Source: Apricaphanius iberus (Eukaryota > Chordata > Actinopteri > Cyprinodontiformes > Aphaniidae). From it: a DNA stretch of 64,000 bases. The position numbers were made by a program, and so were the translations under genes. The notes under the pieces are model-generated. The model ran no database searches. It saw only the letters and a program-made list of their open reading frames with translations, and was not told the origin of the DNA. Below, piece after piece: positions 37,503 through 49,689 of this stretch; the first letter of the stretch is position 1; each line of letters starts with the position of its first letter. The stretch lies in contig JAPXFQ010000391.1 in the NCBI GenBank assembly GCA_028564705.1, positions 186,001-250,000 on the forward strand, in the 5' to 3' direction.

Positions 37503-40500
37503 CTGAGACAAAAACAAAAATTAGCTGTCAAGCTGGTCAAAATAGAACAGCTGGTAAAGGAAAAATGCAAAACACTAACATCTAATTCTATAACTCATAT
37601 CTGTAATACAGATTTTTCTACTGTTTTCATAAATAAATACAGTTGTCATAACCAACTAGCTTAGAAACTCACCTTCTTTGTCGACACTCCACCCATGTGA
37701 TTCATTGACTTCTGGCGCCATGCTCTTAGGAGTTTCTTCTTTGAGTAGTCTATCACATGTGTCGTCTTGTAAACCTGTAGCCTGTACAGCAAGCAAGAAT
37801 ACAAAAGTCACATTCTGGTTTTTGTCTTTAAGACAATGGCTTGTGTCTCATTTATTTGTGTTTATTAATGTTTAATGTTATCTGGTATGAAAGAATATCA
37901 TCTATGTCAGTTTGTGAAAAAAAAAGAAATCCTTCCCCTCACTGTTTTTAGTGTATATCAGTTAAGTGCGGCAGTGGGCGGGAAGAAGCAGCACGATTTG
38001 GGGGCTTGCTCATTAAGGTTAATGACATGCACGTTTCTGTCCTCTTCTTGGCTAACTGCGACAAACTCTAAGTATCTCTGTTTACTAACATCAGAAAAGT
38101 GTAATGTGAAACAAAAATCATGCCGGTATTTAGTCTTCAATGGATTTTACCACTAAATTTAGGCTGCATTCCCAAACAAGACCACACCACACTATCAGGA
38201 GTACACTGAGCCTGTTTCAGGAGGATTCAGCTTTTGGGGCTATGGTCTTCTATATGCCACAGGGCGGTCAGTCTGACATGGATTCTGCACTCCGTATTTC
38301 CCACTTCGCTACTTATTTGTTTATTCTCCTCTGCTTAGTAATAAGCTTAAATTGCGTGGGTCGTCTGCAGTCTGTTCGGATCAAGCCACCACGGTCCACT
38401 GGCGAGCGGGTAGGCTCACGGCGAGCTCCATAGTCCAGGATATTTAGACATCAGGAGATGTAGTTGCTGATATTTCACTTTGTGGTTTCAAGCTTAGGTT
38501 AGGTTTGAGGATAGTTTACAAGCTACTTCTCTGGCTGGATTTGATAACAGATATTAGAATGTTAGCCTATAAGGTATTACATTTACTTGTTATAGTGCAT
38601 TTTAACACAATACTTAAAAAGTGAAACATTGGGTTAAACAATTTATTTTTTACTTACATTAGCCTGGAAGCCATCTTTCTGTACAGACCCCAGTTTTAAA
38701 TACTGCTTTGAGGTTAAGGCAGTAGTGTAAGGTCTAGAGCTGGGTACAAATATCAATTCATCAAATCCTATGAATCCATTCAGTCCTCTGGCCAGTGGTA
38801 GCGCTGTGGGCAACACTCTAGTTAGAGCGTTCAGCGTTGTAAAACACATGTACAATATTGTACAATTTGTTCTGCTAAATTAACCATGACAAGAAACATG
38901 ACAGGATAAATACTGCACACATTTTTTTAAATATACTCAAAATCCAATTGAATTGTGAAAATCCTTACAATACCCAGCCCTAGTAAGGTCCACAGCTACG
39001 AAGTCACTTTGAAGTGTCACTGTAAAGTGACTGAACAAATCGCTAACCGAGCGTAGCATTTTCCTGGTGATGCACCAAAAACAAATTCCAACCATTTCTT
39101 CTTCAGCTCCTCTTCAATGTTTAAAAAAAAAAAATGTAGCATTAAGGTGTTATCTCCACAAATACAGATCGTGTTCTGCCGTGTTGTCGAGTTGCTAACT
39201 GTTAGCTTCTGAGCGCTACAGCTACCTGGTCAAAATAATACCGCCCTACCGTGAGTGGTCCCATTCAAAATTATTTTAGACTGAATGGCTTTTTTTAAAC
39301 TCAGACATTTTCTGTGTATTTTGTTTCTCTAACTGATCTTTATTGGCTTTTCCCTTTAGGGGTCAGAGAATAAAGTTCGGATGAAATATTTACATGCAGC
39401 ATGGGTATACATCTAAGAATACCTGATTGTATTAAAATCAAAATTAGTCCATTCCCTGCATCAGTTAGAGAAAGAAAGCTACCAGAGAAGCAATCACCTG
39501 GACGGGTGTTCAAGACGAAAGTAGAGGCTATACTTGACAGAATGCATATGGTTGTCCAATTAGAGCTATAAAAGGTGGCTCTACCAAGAATAGGTTAGAA
39601 AAAGTTTTCAAATTCGCTTACTTTTTATGTGCCGTAATTTTCGCACTATACGCCGCTACATTTTTCCCAGGCTTTGAACCCTTTGGCCTATACAACGGTG
39701 CTGTATATTTATGGATTTTTACAGCTAACAGCCACTAGGGGACGTCCTACATCTATGGATAGTACAGGTTACGTCCCTAACCTTTAATTGATACTTAGTT
39801 TTAAGTGGCAAAAAGATAGGGAAACGAGTGAGAGAGGTGGTTTGCGTGAAGAATAAAAGCAAAAATGGGGACTTACAGACATTACGAGAGCACGACAGGT
39901 TTCAAAAGCATTTTCATGCACAAACCCTCATTATTGAAAACGAACGAAAAAAATGCATATGATGCAGCTTTTAAGTTAAAGGGAGATGATCTGCTTTTAA
40001 AGAAGGAAATAAGAGCGGCTTCATGTAACCTTGGCATCAATGAATCAATGGTGAGACGCTGGAGTTCTCAGCCTGAAGAACTGTCTCAATGCAATAAGAT
40101 GAAGAACACGTTCCAAGGTAATAAAAGCAGATGGCCTGAACTGGAAGACTGTCTTGAAGATGGGCTGAACACAGAAAAAAGATGGCCAAGGTGTTTCCAT
40201 CGTGTTGAAATGTTAATAAAACGGAAGCTTCCCAACATCAATCTCTTTCCCGACAATCTCCTCTGCACGAACCCTTACATATGGTAATTAAACTTTAAAA
40301 CACCTGTGGCTTATAATCGGGTGCAGCTGGTGTATGTACACATTTGTGTTTTCCCCTAAAATTGGCTGGTGCAGCTTATATTCAGGTGCACCTTATAGTC
40401 TAGAAATTAAGCCGAGTGTATCTAAAGCCAATAGCAGGGTTCTCTTTATATGCTCTTCCACAGCTTTTAATACAATCCAGCCACTATTCTTATATGAAAA

Positions 40501-43500
40501 AGTAATTTTGGAATTTGACTGGCACAGGTGAAAAAGGAGATTCATTTTTTAACATGCAGACAAAACTGTGTCAGGCAAACAATTTATTTTGCAAGTGATA
40601 TTCATTTATTTGAAAAAAAAACAAAAAAACAACAACAAACAAGAAAATAAAACATTTTTTTCAAGCAATTGCATTTTTGTGGGGGAGAAGTATTGGCATA
40701 TGTACTCTGTATTGGCAAGTACTCAGATCAAGTTATCTTATCGGTTTTTAAAAAAGTGGCATTGTTGCATACCTATAAAAAACTAAGACAGATTTATTTT
40801 CTAACCTGCAATATATATTGCGATATGAAAAAATATAGAAATTTTCAGCAGATAACTTAATATATATAATTATAGGTTATGCTGCATGTCCGCCATCTTG
40901 TTGACAACTTACCTGCAGTGATCTTGCTTCTTTTTGATAATGTTTATGTTTATGTTTATGTTTGCATTTGAGTTATTCTTATTCCTAGGGCAGTATGAAA
41001 TTATAAAACATTTATGGAACAATTTGCCAATACCTACCAGGCATCTTTTTAAAGAATTTTAACTACTTTCTTCGGGACAGAGATTCAGTACATGTTCTCT
41101 AGAAGCAGAACCACAATGATCTTTCGAGCAATGACTTGCGTTGTCAGTGATCTGATCACGACGGGTGAGTGCTAAATACAGATGTGTAACACTTGAATCT
41201 GTATTTGTTTGGCAATCTGAATCAAACCTTTGCTTTTACACATTGAAGGACCACCCACTGATATGATACCCCTGTGTTGAAAAGATCGTAAAATCGATTC
41301 TGAATCGATCCTTAGAGAAATCGAATTGATTCACAATTTCAAAAATCGATATTCATTTTTGGAATAGTTTGCCCTTTTTACAACTAAAAAAGGAAGGTAA
41401 AGTGCAGACGGACATTTTAAATCTTGTGTCTGAAAGAGTAAATAAAGTTTCCCCCAGTGAATGGTTACTTACCCAGTGATAAGGCATATTGAATTACAGG
41501 CATATAACTAAGATAATAGCTAAAAAATAATAATTACAGCATTGACCCATATCAATATTGAACTGGATCAGATTGAATCTGATCAAATCAGATCGAATTG
41601 CAATAATCTATTCTAACTCTTTAGAATCGGAATTGAATTATCAAATTTGAATTGACTACTTACGTAGGGATTTACCGATCAGGGGCCGTATTCACAAAGA
41701 CTCTTATCTTACCGCTAGGTGTTACTCCTAACTCACGCTAAAAGGTCTTACATAGGAGTTGTCGTCTAAAACCTATTCACAAACGCACTAAGAGCCACTT
41801 TTACGTAGGACAAATCCCTAAAAGTAAGTTAAGAGTGACGTCCCGTTGCTATGGAAAACGTAATTTCCTATGCTTGAGTAAATTGACGGACAGCAGTGTG
41901 ATTGGTTGTTGAATGACACGTGTGAAATGGAAAACTTCAATGTCGATAAAAGCGTAATTATGAACAGCGCAAATAGCAGAAATAATGCATGATGACATCT
42001 TTGTGTCAGCCACGAGACTGACACTTCATACAACTTACACATAATAGCCTACTTACAGAGAGGTTGAAGTTTAAAAACAAAAAAACGTGAAATGCATCAT
42101 ATTATGTGACAGACTGGCGTCCTATCCAGGGTGTACCCTGCCTAACGCCTGCTGATAGCTGGGATAAGATCCAGCCCCCCTCTCCACGTGACCCTGAATG
42201 GGATGAAAGCGGTATAGATAATGGATGGATGCATCATATTAAGGGAGTGATTGCAAGTAGGCTGTAAACAATTAGGCTGTCTAATGAGCACATCAGTCAC
42301 ATCTTAAATACCCCCACCCCACTACCTGAACTGGAAAAAAAAAAGAGTGGCGAGAAAAGAGCAAGGAAACCTAACTGGTCGCAGGACCAATTATTACTAC
42401 TGGCACAGTTGGTACTGGAGAGGAGGACGGTCCTCAAAGGGCGATTCGGAGCCGGGATTACGAATAAGAAGAAAAGGGACGCATGGATGGAAATGAGCAG
42501 AAACATAAATGCATCTTATCCAGCGGTTTCTGGAACAGCAGAAGACTGTGAGAAGAGATGGTATTCTCTACAGTCCCAGTGTTGGCTCGAGATCGCCGCT
42601 TATAAAAAGGATGCTGCTGCAACAGGTAGGCAATGTCCGTCATATAGGCATCCCTACATGTTGCATAAATTGGAAGATGTGCACGTTTTCTTCTTTGTGC
42701 ACCCCCGGCATACCTGCAATCGCCATGAAATTGGCTTTAATTCGATGCAGTTGCTGGATGTCTAATGGGAAACGGATGAATTGTTGGATAATGCGTGGTC
42801 GACAGAGCGCTTTAAGAGGTTTGGTGGCTTGATCGGCTGATAGATGGTTGTAATATACCCAAGTTGTCCGCGTTGCAAAGTTGCATTTTCCCTGTGGCTA
42901 AATATCTTAGTTTTGCTAAAGAATAAAGAAGAGCGAAGAAACAGATCCAGGATGTCCCATATTTTCTATTTAATTTTCCTTATTTTAACATTTAACTACT
43001 CTGAGCACAGAGCACTTCTCTGAGGTAGTTGTTGTTGTTTTTAATCAAGCTCTAAACATAAATTCTTCACTTTAGAGCAATTGTAAATATAAAAAAGTCT
43101 GATACAAAACAAAAAACACCTTTTCTTACACATATTTTATATATACACACATCATACATACATATCCGAGTCCTGATCGATGAAAAGATAATGTCCAATT
43201 CCTATCGTGTCTGAAACCACGTGACATCCCTAATCTTCGGTCACTTTTACATTGCCCAGCAGAGGTAAACTCAGTTCTTAAATTGTTTTCCTACAATGCC
43301 AGAACCCATTTTTGCCAATTCTGAGCTTTATAAAGTCCCTCATTGTGTATTTTTTTGCTTTGTTTCCCCTTTCGTTTTATACCCCTTAAGCCAGCAGTTG
43401 CCAAAGTTGGGATTGGGACCCCATTTGGGGTCACAAACAGGCAAGTGTGGGGTTTGAAATTATCTTGGAAAATGTCAATATCAGAAGAGGTAACGAGCAG

Positions 43501-46500
43501 ACATCTCCATTTTATAAATCAAATGAAAGATAAAAAAAGGACTTGAATGAATAAAAATAACACATAATGACTGATATATTGGCTGTTGATGTTGGTTATG
43601 TTGCCAATGTACCACTGACTCAGAAGAAAATGCTTATATGTTCCATTAAGAGTTGGGGTCATGGGCATCTTGAATTTTTATTTTGTGGGTCTGGAACCAC
43701 TGCCTTAAGCTAAACAGGTTAGCTATACATCTGTGTCTGTACATTTAAATCCGATGTACCTACCGTTTTGTTTTCAATGTCTTAGTATTTTAATTGATCA
43801 TCTTTTAATCTGCGTTTACCCCTGCTGTAAAAAAATTAACAACTTTGCCTACTGAACAACAATCAGTGGATTTACATGCAGAAAAATGACACCAAATTAC
43901 GGAACCAGTCCGACCAAATATGGGCTTTTGAAATGCATGTTGCATGAAATCCATACTGGGACCCGGGTCTAGCTGAAGACGAACTGAACGGTCCAAATGC
44001 TGATTGAGGCAACATGCCTATTTATGTGGTAAAAGAACCAAATTCCTCTGCATATAAACGCCATACCAGCTTAGCTGAGCCATGTCTGGCCTGGTCACTC
44101 TCTTCTGGAAGCTACAAGACCACAGAAGTGGGAATAACAACACTTCTACTACAAAAACACATGTAACACAGCACAGTACTTACTAAATGTACTGTGCTGC
44201 AGCATTGTTGTTGTCCTTTTCTTCACTTATCATGCATATCCCGCTTTTGCTCCATCTGTTTCCGCCAGTATATGTTTACTATCTGTGTGATGCTCTAGGC
44301 CAACAGGAAGAATGCCAACGTGAAAGGGCGCATGTCACCACCTAATGTCGCATAGTTGAACCCCTTCATTCAATATTTCGATTTACTAACAGAGTTCGTT
44401 TACATGCACATATAAATTGAACTTTTTGGAGTAATCGGTCTAAGGGCTCCCCCCCTGCAGCGAGCAGAGTCCCAGTTTACATGTTAGTCAGGGACTCGAA
44501 TTATTAAATTAAGTACATTCCACTCCCCAACGACAGATGGCGACAGGCGCCCAAACGCATTAGCCTAATAGCGCTTAGCTTCCAGCTGCATTCAGGCAGT
44601 AAACTGAGGCTGGCGGGAGTGAAGCAGATCAAGTTAAAGCAGGATATTCACAGTCACAACGCATTGCCTCTTCAAAAGTCCAAAAATGCACTGATTGGCT
44701 GCTTACGTTTGTCTTAGATGCCATTGGCCTCTTATAACACTACTGTTGTTGTTGCTGACTTGCATTTTCGGCTCTCATAATTTCCCAAGGGCGTCCTCGG
44801 GTGCGGGGCTGATTGCAGAGTAGTTCGATTCTCAATCCCATTATCCAGCAAGAGAATCCAAACTTCTGAAACTCTAGTTTGGTTTGACTCCTGCCGGATG
44901 CATTTTAAAGGTCTGATTTCAGTCGGACTAAGGCAATAATTCGAATTAGGGGTGGGCAGTATGGCAATATTTTCATATCATGGTATTTTAAAAAAACAGA
45001 ACAGTATTACCGTATTTTTTTCCATACAAGACCCTTAATTTCCACATTATCTTATAAGAATGAACATAGAATGAATATAGAAGAATAGATAAATAAAGAA
45101 GAATATAAAAATGTGCTTTAATTAGCCCATTTTACTGCCATATGGACTGAATCATATTGTTTGTTTTCCAGACACAGGTGAATGATATGAAAATAATTAA
45201 AATGATTATGATTCTAGTAGACATTCTTGATGTTCTAAGGCTGAATGTATAATTTTTTTTAAATCTCACGTTGGCGCAAGCAACAAATTGCATCTTCTAA
45301 TTGCTTTGCATGTAGTCCTGAAGAACACCCCTAGGGGGCAGATATTAGACTCAGACCGGATTTTGCCAAAGAAGTAGTAAAATACACATGGTGACCGTAG
45401 GTGATCATTAGTAAGCTAATATTTGTAAACAAATATTAGCTGGTTAATATTCAGATAACAACAGAAAAAAAGACCGCAGAAATATCGTACATGGTATGTA
45501 AAACATATTTGCCACTATTAATGATTTCTTTTCTACTGGTTTTGCCGCCGTTGACTGCGTTTATCTACAGACGGTCAAATAGCGCTCAACACTTCCCCCT
45601 ACTGGTTACTCTCAATAGCGTTTGGAAAAGGTATGCCATTCGGTTCTCGTTTGAGCGAAGCCGATAAACTTTTCAAACTATAGACGAGGCTCCTCTATTT
45701 TGGAATTACTTCATCAGAATTGTGGGCTTCACTCCTGCAAGCAGCTGTACTTAGTTAAAAACATTATTTTCTACACTGTGGTGAAGAGCGCGTAGCAGTA
45801 AAATCGGTCCTGGCTGAAACACTTCCCCTCATTAAACGTTCCGGAAGTTATCTGAGCTGTTCACTGGTATAGGGGTATATTAAAAATTCATATCGTAACG
45901 AAAATAAATAACGGTTTTCGGTATGAACCAGTACACCGCCAAGGCCTAATTCGAATTTATTTTGCTGCATGTAAATGTATTGAGTGACATATAAACTCGG
46001 ATAAACGCTTCCATTCTGGTTAAAGTATTAAGATTATAACTGTCATAGCTCCATTTAGATGTGCATATAAACAGTGTTGGGCAAGTTACAATGAAATTGT
46101 AATATATTTCACATTACTAGTTACAATGTCAAAAATTTAATATGTTTGCATTACATATTACTGTCTTAAAAATATAACTAAGTTACACTACTTTAAGTTA
46201 CTTCTGGTAAAATATCTTAAATATTTACCACCACTTCTAACCACCGTAACTTATGAATTTACATTTTACACAATTGTCACTCCACAAATACTGTAGTTTT
46301 AACACTGTTTTATTAAAATTAAGTCTGTAGTTCCTTTGCATGCCATCTATTTCATGGTAATGTTTGTTAAATCTAATGAAAAGAAGGCGCTGAAAGTGTT
46401 CATCACAAAGATGGTTGACAAAAATGAGACTCCGATGTCTGAAGTCTTAAAACAGATGGTTAGAAAAACAGTGTGAATGATGCCGCTGTTTAAATATACA

Positions 46501-48604
46501 GTCAAAATTTTCCTCAGCCGTCCTGATTCTCTGATGTTTTGGTTTTAAGCAACAGGAAGTGGACGGTGGATCTTGTTTCTACCACATCCAGCTTGATTTG
46601 GTCTGTTGCATTAGTTGGCCAGAAAAACTATTTAAAATGCATTTGTAACTTGAGTTACTGAAATTGTAACTAGTAATATATTGCTGTATATTTTGTAAGT
46701 AATACATTACATTACTCAGTTACTGGAAAAAGTAATATATTCCTGTAACATATTACTTTTGTAATGCATTACTCCCAACACTGCATATAAATGTATCGAA
46801 TGAAAGCTACCTCCGTCTGAATCACCATCTCGAGCTCAAACCTCAGCTTGTAGAAAATATAAAATATATTCTTTAAAAAAAAAAACGTTTTTATGGACTA
46901 TACATGGATAAACCTGAAAAACTATTTGTCAAAGTGCAGATCTGCATACTGTAAAAACTCAGATTAATGCCTAATTTATCAGCCCAAAAACACAGGACAA
47001 CTGATAATTTTTAAATTACCCACCTGTGCTTCCCTGTTCATCTCTGGCGATGTCTCTTCAGTGTTCTCTCTTATACTCTCTCCATCAGCGCCCTGACTAC
47101 TCCGTGCCTCTTCTTGTGTAAAACTCTCCTGTTTCAGGCTTTTGTCTTCAGAAGACACAAAACAGTCCATTAGTTTTCAGTCAAAATATTAATTTATGCG
47201 GGCCAAATAACAATCTTAAAACAACTTTAAGACAATAATCACATCCAAGTATCGGTATCGTATCGGTTTGAAAAATGTGGCATTGTTGCATCCCTAACAG
47301 CAATATGACAAATATTTGTAAAACTTAATTTTTTTCTGATTTTCATCCACGACCTGTTTCCTTGTAAAGGGAAAGGACAGCTCCAACACTACAGCTTTTA
47401 AAACATTTTATCCGTCTTAAAGTGTAGCGATTTCTTGTGTTGGTAGTTGAACTGAAATACTTTACATGAAACATCTTTAAGCACCGCTAACCATCTTTGT
47501 ACAGCCTTTTTAACTTGTTTTAATTTACAATTCTAAGGTTACTAATATATCGTATCTACTTCTAAATATACAGATAAAGTGCACCTTATTCTATTTGATT
47601 CACATTGTCATTTACTGCAACAAACTATGGCATAACAAACAAAATGTGTTTTTCTTTCTTTTTTTTAACTCGAACTAACAAGAAACAAATTATTTCCAGG
47701 CCAGGACAGTCTCCAGACGTAATTTTTCAAAAACATCTAGGTAAAACAATTATACCCTAAACCCGATTTGGTGTCAGAACTAATATAGCTTATATACAGA
47801 AATAACAGACCAGGATGTATTGTTAGTTTTAGTGCATTTTTGAAAGGAAGCCAGAGTAGGAGCTAACTAGTTTAGCAATCCTTTACAGCAAGACAAAATC
47901 GTTATTTCCTTTACAACATGGGCTACAGAGCACATGACAATTACCAACAAGGCGTTTGATGAAGAGTTATAAAAGAATTACCAAAAAAGCCCCTAAAACT
48001 GACAGATTGTTATTCAGTTTCCAGTAAGAAAAAAACGTACTGGCTTATGCTTAAACCAAAATATTCCGATATCATAATTACGCTCCAACTTGGACATTAT
48101 GGATTTAGAAAGAACACTGGCTTTTATAACCCAGGTGTTGCATCTGCTTCTTCAGTGTAAAACTATGATTAGATATAATAAGTTTAAGATATTTTGAAGT
48201 AACTGTGAAGATTGTTTCCCATATGTGAACGTTTCTTATTTCTAAGAAATCATAGCGGCAGAGATCTTGTGTATCTACCATGATGTATGTAAGCCTAGTG
48301 AACTCATAGAAGAACTTAGGTACATGAGACATCACCCACCTGTCCCTGTGGATTTGTCCTCCCCGGCCATCCTGGCTCTCCCGCAGTCAACACACACCTC
48401 CCACCCGTTGTCCAGCTTCTCTTTCCGGCGGCTCTCTGCCGATTTCAGCCTCTTCTCCAGGGACTCCACCTTCTCCCTACACCGCAGCACCTCCTCAACA
48501 AAGCTCTCCTCCACCAGCCGGGTGATCTCAAAGATGGCAGCCTTGAACACCGTTTCCATCACTCCAGAAAGCTGGGACTGAAAGGACTGAATAGTCTGCG
48601 TCAT
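36379..48604 (-). CDS. Gene B: C2H2 zinc-finger protein, 539 aa, 4 coding exons
   Basis: Probable nuclear DNA-binding protein. The exons are 48,604-48,340, 47,145-47,024, 37,781-37,673 and 37,502-36,379, with matching phases 1, 0, 1. The start ATG at 48,604 sits in a good context (GCCACAATGA). A longer frame from 48,637 would begin with TTG and is rejected. Residues 15-30 (VMETVFKAAIFEITRL) are the motif shared with genes A and C. The linker is long and polar. Five fingers occupy residues 401-533. Finger 2 (CSHCGKGF...HKCGQ) has lost its last histidine, and the first linker is LGQGLHQ rather than TGEKP. Intron 2 is 9.2 kb and packed with transposons, and the gene is head-to-head with gene C. 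Confidence 0.87.
37673..37781 (-). CDS. Gene B exon 3
   Basis: 109 bases between acceptor GCTGTACAG|GCTACA and donor AAAGAAG|GTGAGT, phases 0 to 1, matching gene A exon 3 in length and phase. It encodes a short linker with an L-K-E-E core. Confidence 0.88.
38735..38982. mobile_element. hAT-type MITE (248 bp)
   Basis: The ends TAGAGCTGGGTA and (reverse complement) TAGGGCTGGGTA are inverted repeats. It is flanked by exact 8-bp duplications GTAAGGTC (38,727-38,734 and 38,983-38,990). Its interior resembles part of 51,902-51,975. Confidence 0.9.
39630..40412 (+). mobile_element. pogo/Tigger-like transposon remnant with DNA-binding N-terminus
   Basis: The outer sequences CCGTAATTTTCGCACTATA and (reverse complement) CGGCTTAATTTCTAGACTAT are diverged inverted repeats. 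An open frame at 39,865-40,287 (140 aa) contains LGINESMVRRW and GNKSRWPELED, which I recognise as a helix-turn-helix/CENP-B-type DNA-binding region of pogo-like transposases. The catalytic domain is absent. Probably a dead internal-deletion copy; domestication is possible but unsupported. Confidence 0.65.
41690..42870 (+). mobile_element. PIF/Harbinger-type relic encoding a Myb/SANT-like domain
   Basis: The left end carries GGGCCGTATTCACAAAG, which I associate with teleost Harbinger elements. An open frame running from about 42,340 (before its first ATG at 42,409) to 42,620 encodes a Myb/SANT-like domain: KPNWSQDQLLLLAQLV, then GITNKKKRDAW, then CEKRWYSLQS. This is the accessory DNA-binding protein type of Harbinger transposons. 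No DDE transposase and no right terminal repeat are recognisable, and a LINE tail interrupts the copy. Confidence 0.65.
42105..42228 (+). mobile_element. 5'-truncated RTE-type LINE tail
   Basis: Flanked by an exact 13-bp target duplication ATGCATCATATTA (42,092-42,104 and 42,229-42,241). It holds 'tccagggtgtaccctgcc' and 'gggataagatccagcccccc' and ends in an ATGGATGG tail, as LINE 3' ends of this group do. Only 124 bp survived insertion. Confidence 0.9.
43392..43702. mobile_element. hAT-type MITE (311 bp)
   Basis: Begins CAGCAGTTGCCAAAG and ends with ...GGAACCACTG, diverged inverted repeats of the CAGTGGTTCCCAA type. It is flanked by exact 8-bp duplications CCTTAAGC (43,384-43,391 and 43,703-43,710). 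No coding capacity. Confidence 0.9.
44947..45948. mobile_element. Non-autonomous hAT element, second family (1,002 bp)
   Basis: The ends TAGGGGTGGGCAGTAT and (reverse complement) TAGGCCTTGGCGGTGTAC are imperfect inverted repeats. It is flanked by exact 8-bp duplications ATTCGAAT (44,939-44,946 and 45,949-45,956), themselves palindromic. Partial copies in the opposite orientation lie at 52,817-53,425 and 54,829-55,747. No transposase is visible. Confidence 0.9.
46072..46783. mobile_element. Non-autonomous hAT element, copy 2 (712 bp)
   Basis: The termini CAGTGTTGGG and CCCAACACTG are perfect inverted repeats over 10 bases. It is flanked by exact 8-bp duplications CATATAAA (46,064-46,071 and 46,784-46,791). 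It aligns with 17,503-18,212 along its whole length with scattered substitutions, in the same orientation. Confidence 0.95.
47024..47145 (-). CDS. Gene B exon 2
   Basis: 122 bases between acceptor TGTCTTCTGAAG|ACAAAA and donor GAAGCACAG|GTGGGT, phases 1 to 0. An ACTAATG branch-point-like sequence lies about 25 bases upstream of the acceptor. The encoded stretch is acidic. The AAG acceptor is less common than CAG, so this boundary is the least certain one. Confidence 0.75.
48340..48604 (-). CDS. Gene B exon 1 (coding part)
   Basis: 265 coding bases. The donor is GGGACAG|GTGGGT, phase 1. It encodes the shared helical motif followed by a heptad-like Leu/Lys/Glu stretch that may form a coiled coil. 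Confidence 0.88.
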
Positions 48605-49242
48605 TGTGGCGACTGCGTGTGAAAATCTTCGACGCAAAAGATTTAGTGTTGAGGAAAATCTCCTAACTAAACTTCAAAGGTCAGTGGGAAATATCGCGAA
48701 TGCCTAAAAGTAAATAAAGACTATATTATTTTAAATTAGCCAATACAGCTACACAAAGACCCAATGTATGTTTAACGTTCAGTTGCTGTCCATTTCAGTG
48801 AATCACAACTAGCTGAATAATCGCGGTAATTTTGCCATCATTGTTAGCCACTTCGCTTTTTCCACTAAGTTTAGTTTACCGCAAACCGACTACTATCCTA
48901 AACAGCCCTATCTACCCCTCATACGTTCAAAACGTTAGTTGGAGGAAAATGTTACCTTACAACAAATAACTCATCCTTTATTAGAAATTATTTAAAATAG
49001 TAAAGATGTATTTCTGTAGTTCCCAGACAACTAAACAGCAAGACTTCCTGTGTTAAAAATACGGATGCCGCGTTGGGACTTGTTTCACGGTTCGGCCATG
49101 GGGCGGAGGGAATAAATACGCGCTTTACCGCACCCTATTGGTCAAGTGTGAATTACAACGTTTATTACAACGTATAGTGCACAATGCTGAATATATCATT
49201 ACAATACAAAAGTGTGAAATATTTATTTTGCCTTTTGCCAAT

Positions 49243-49264
49243 GTATATATATATATATATATAT
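49243..49264. repeat. (TA)n microsatellite
   Basis: About 22 bases of uninterrupted TA between the B and C promoters. Confidence 0.95.
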
Positions 49265-49631
49265 AGAACTGAAATTTCTCATCGTGATCTCCATGAAAAG
49301 ATCTTAAACTACTTTATAATTTTGTGCAACATATTTTAGAATAATTGTTTCTTAAATGTACACTTTTTTCATTAACTATTTTACAGCTAATAACATGTTT
49401 TCTCAAAGAGTAGCCCACTCAAAATACTTATTTGTAAAACAAAATGGATATGCTTGATAATATAGCTATACTAGATATACTAGTTGTCATATTGTGCACC
49501 TAATTTTACTGAGTATGTGTAGGTTACTATGATACTGCAAAGATTATTTTAAATTTTCTTTGAAATATTTTTGTCATTATTTGGAAGTTAGATTCAAAGT
49601 ATTTGCAACAGGAGATAATTATGTGCAAGTT

Positions 49632-49633
49632 GA

Positions 49634-49689
<56 letters not shown>
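49632..49689. repeat. (GAAA)n microsatellite
   Basis: About 14 uninterrupted GAAA units. The purity implies recent or ongoing length variation. It creates a false Phe/Leu/Ser frame on the minus strand. Confidence 0.97.

Larger units (their letters stand above)
44394..46805. mobile_element. Composite region: outer MITE with two hAT insertions
   Basis: TTTACATGCACATATAAATT near 44,400 and the inverted TTTATATGCACATCTAAATG near 46,050-46,800 suggest an older outer element of about 0.7 kb, expanded by the hAT copies at 44,947-45,948 and 46,072-46,783. The outer target duplication is not clear. Confidence 0.45.
37782..47023. other. Gene B intron 2, transposon-rich
   Basis: This 9.2-kb intron separates exons whose phases agree (0/0). 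The recognisable content is listed separately: hAT-type elements, a pogo-like element, a Harbinger relic and a LINE tail. Segments 37,782-38,726, 40,413-41,690 and 42,870-43,383 show nothing I can name beyond fragments of hAT-like text near 41,280-41,660. Confidence 0.6.

Noticed and set aside
48605..48637. Upstream start for gene B
   Set aside because: The upstream codon is TTG. The ATG at 48,604 has a good context and gives an N-terminus aligned with genes A and C.
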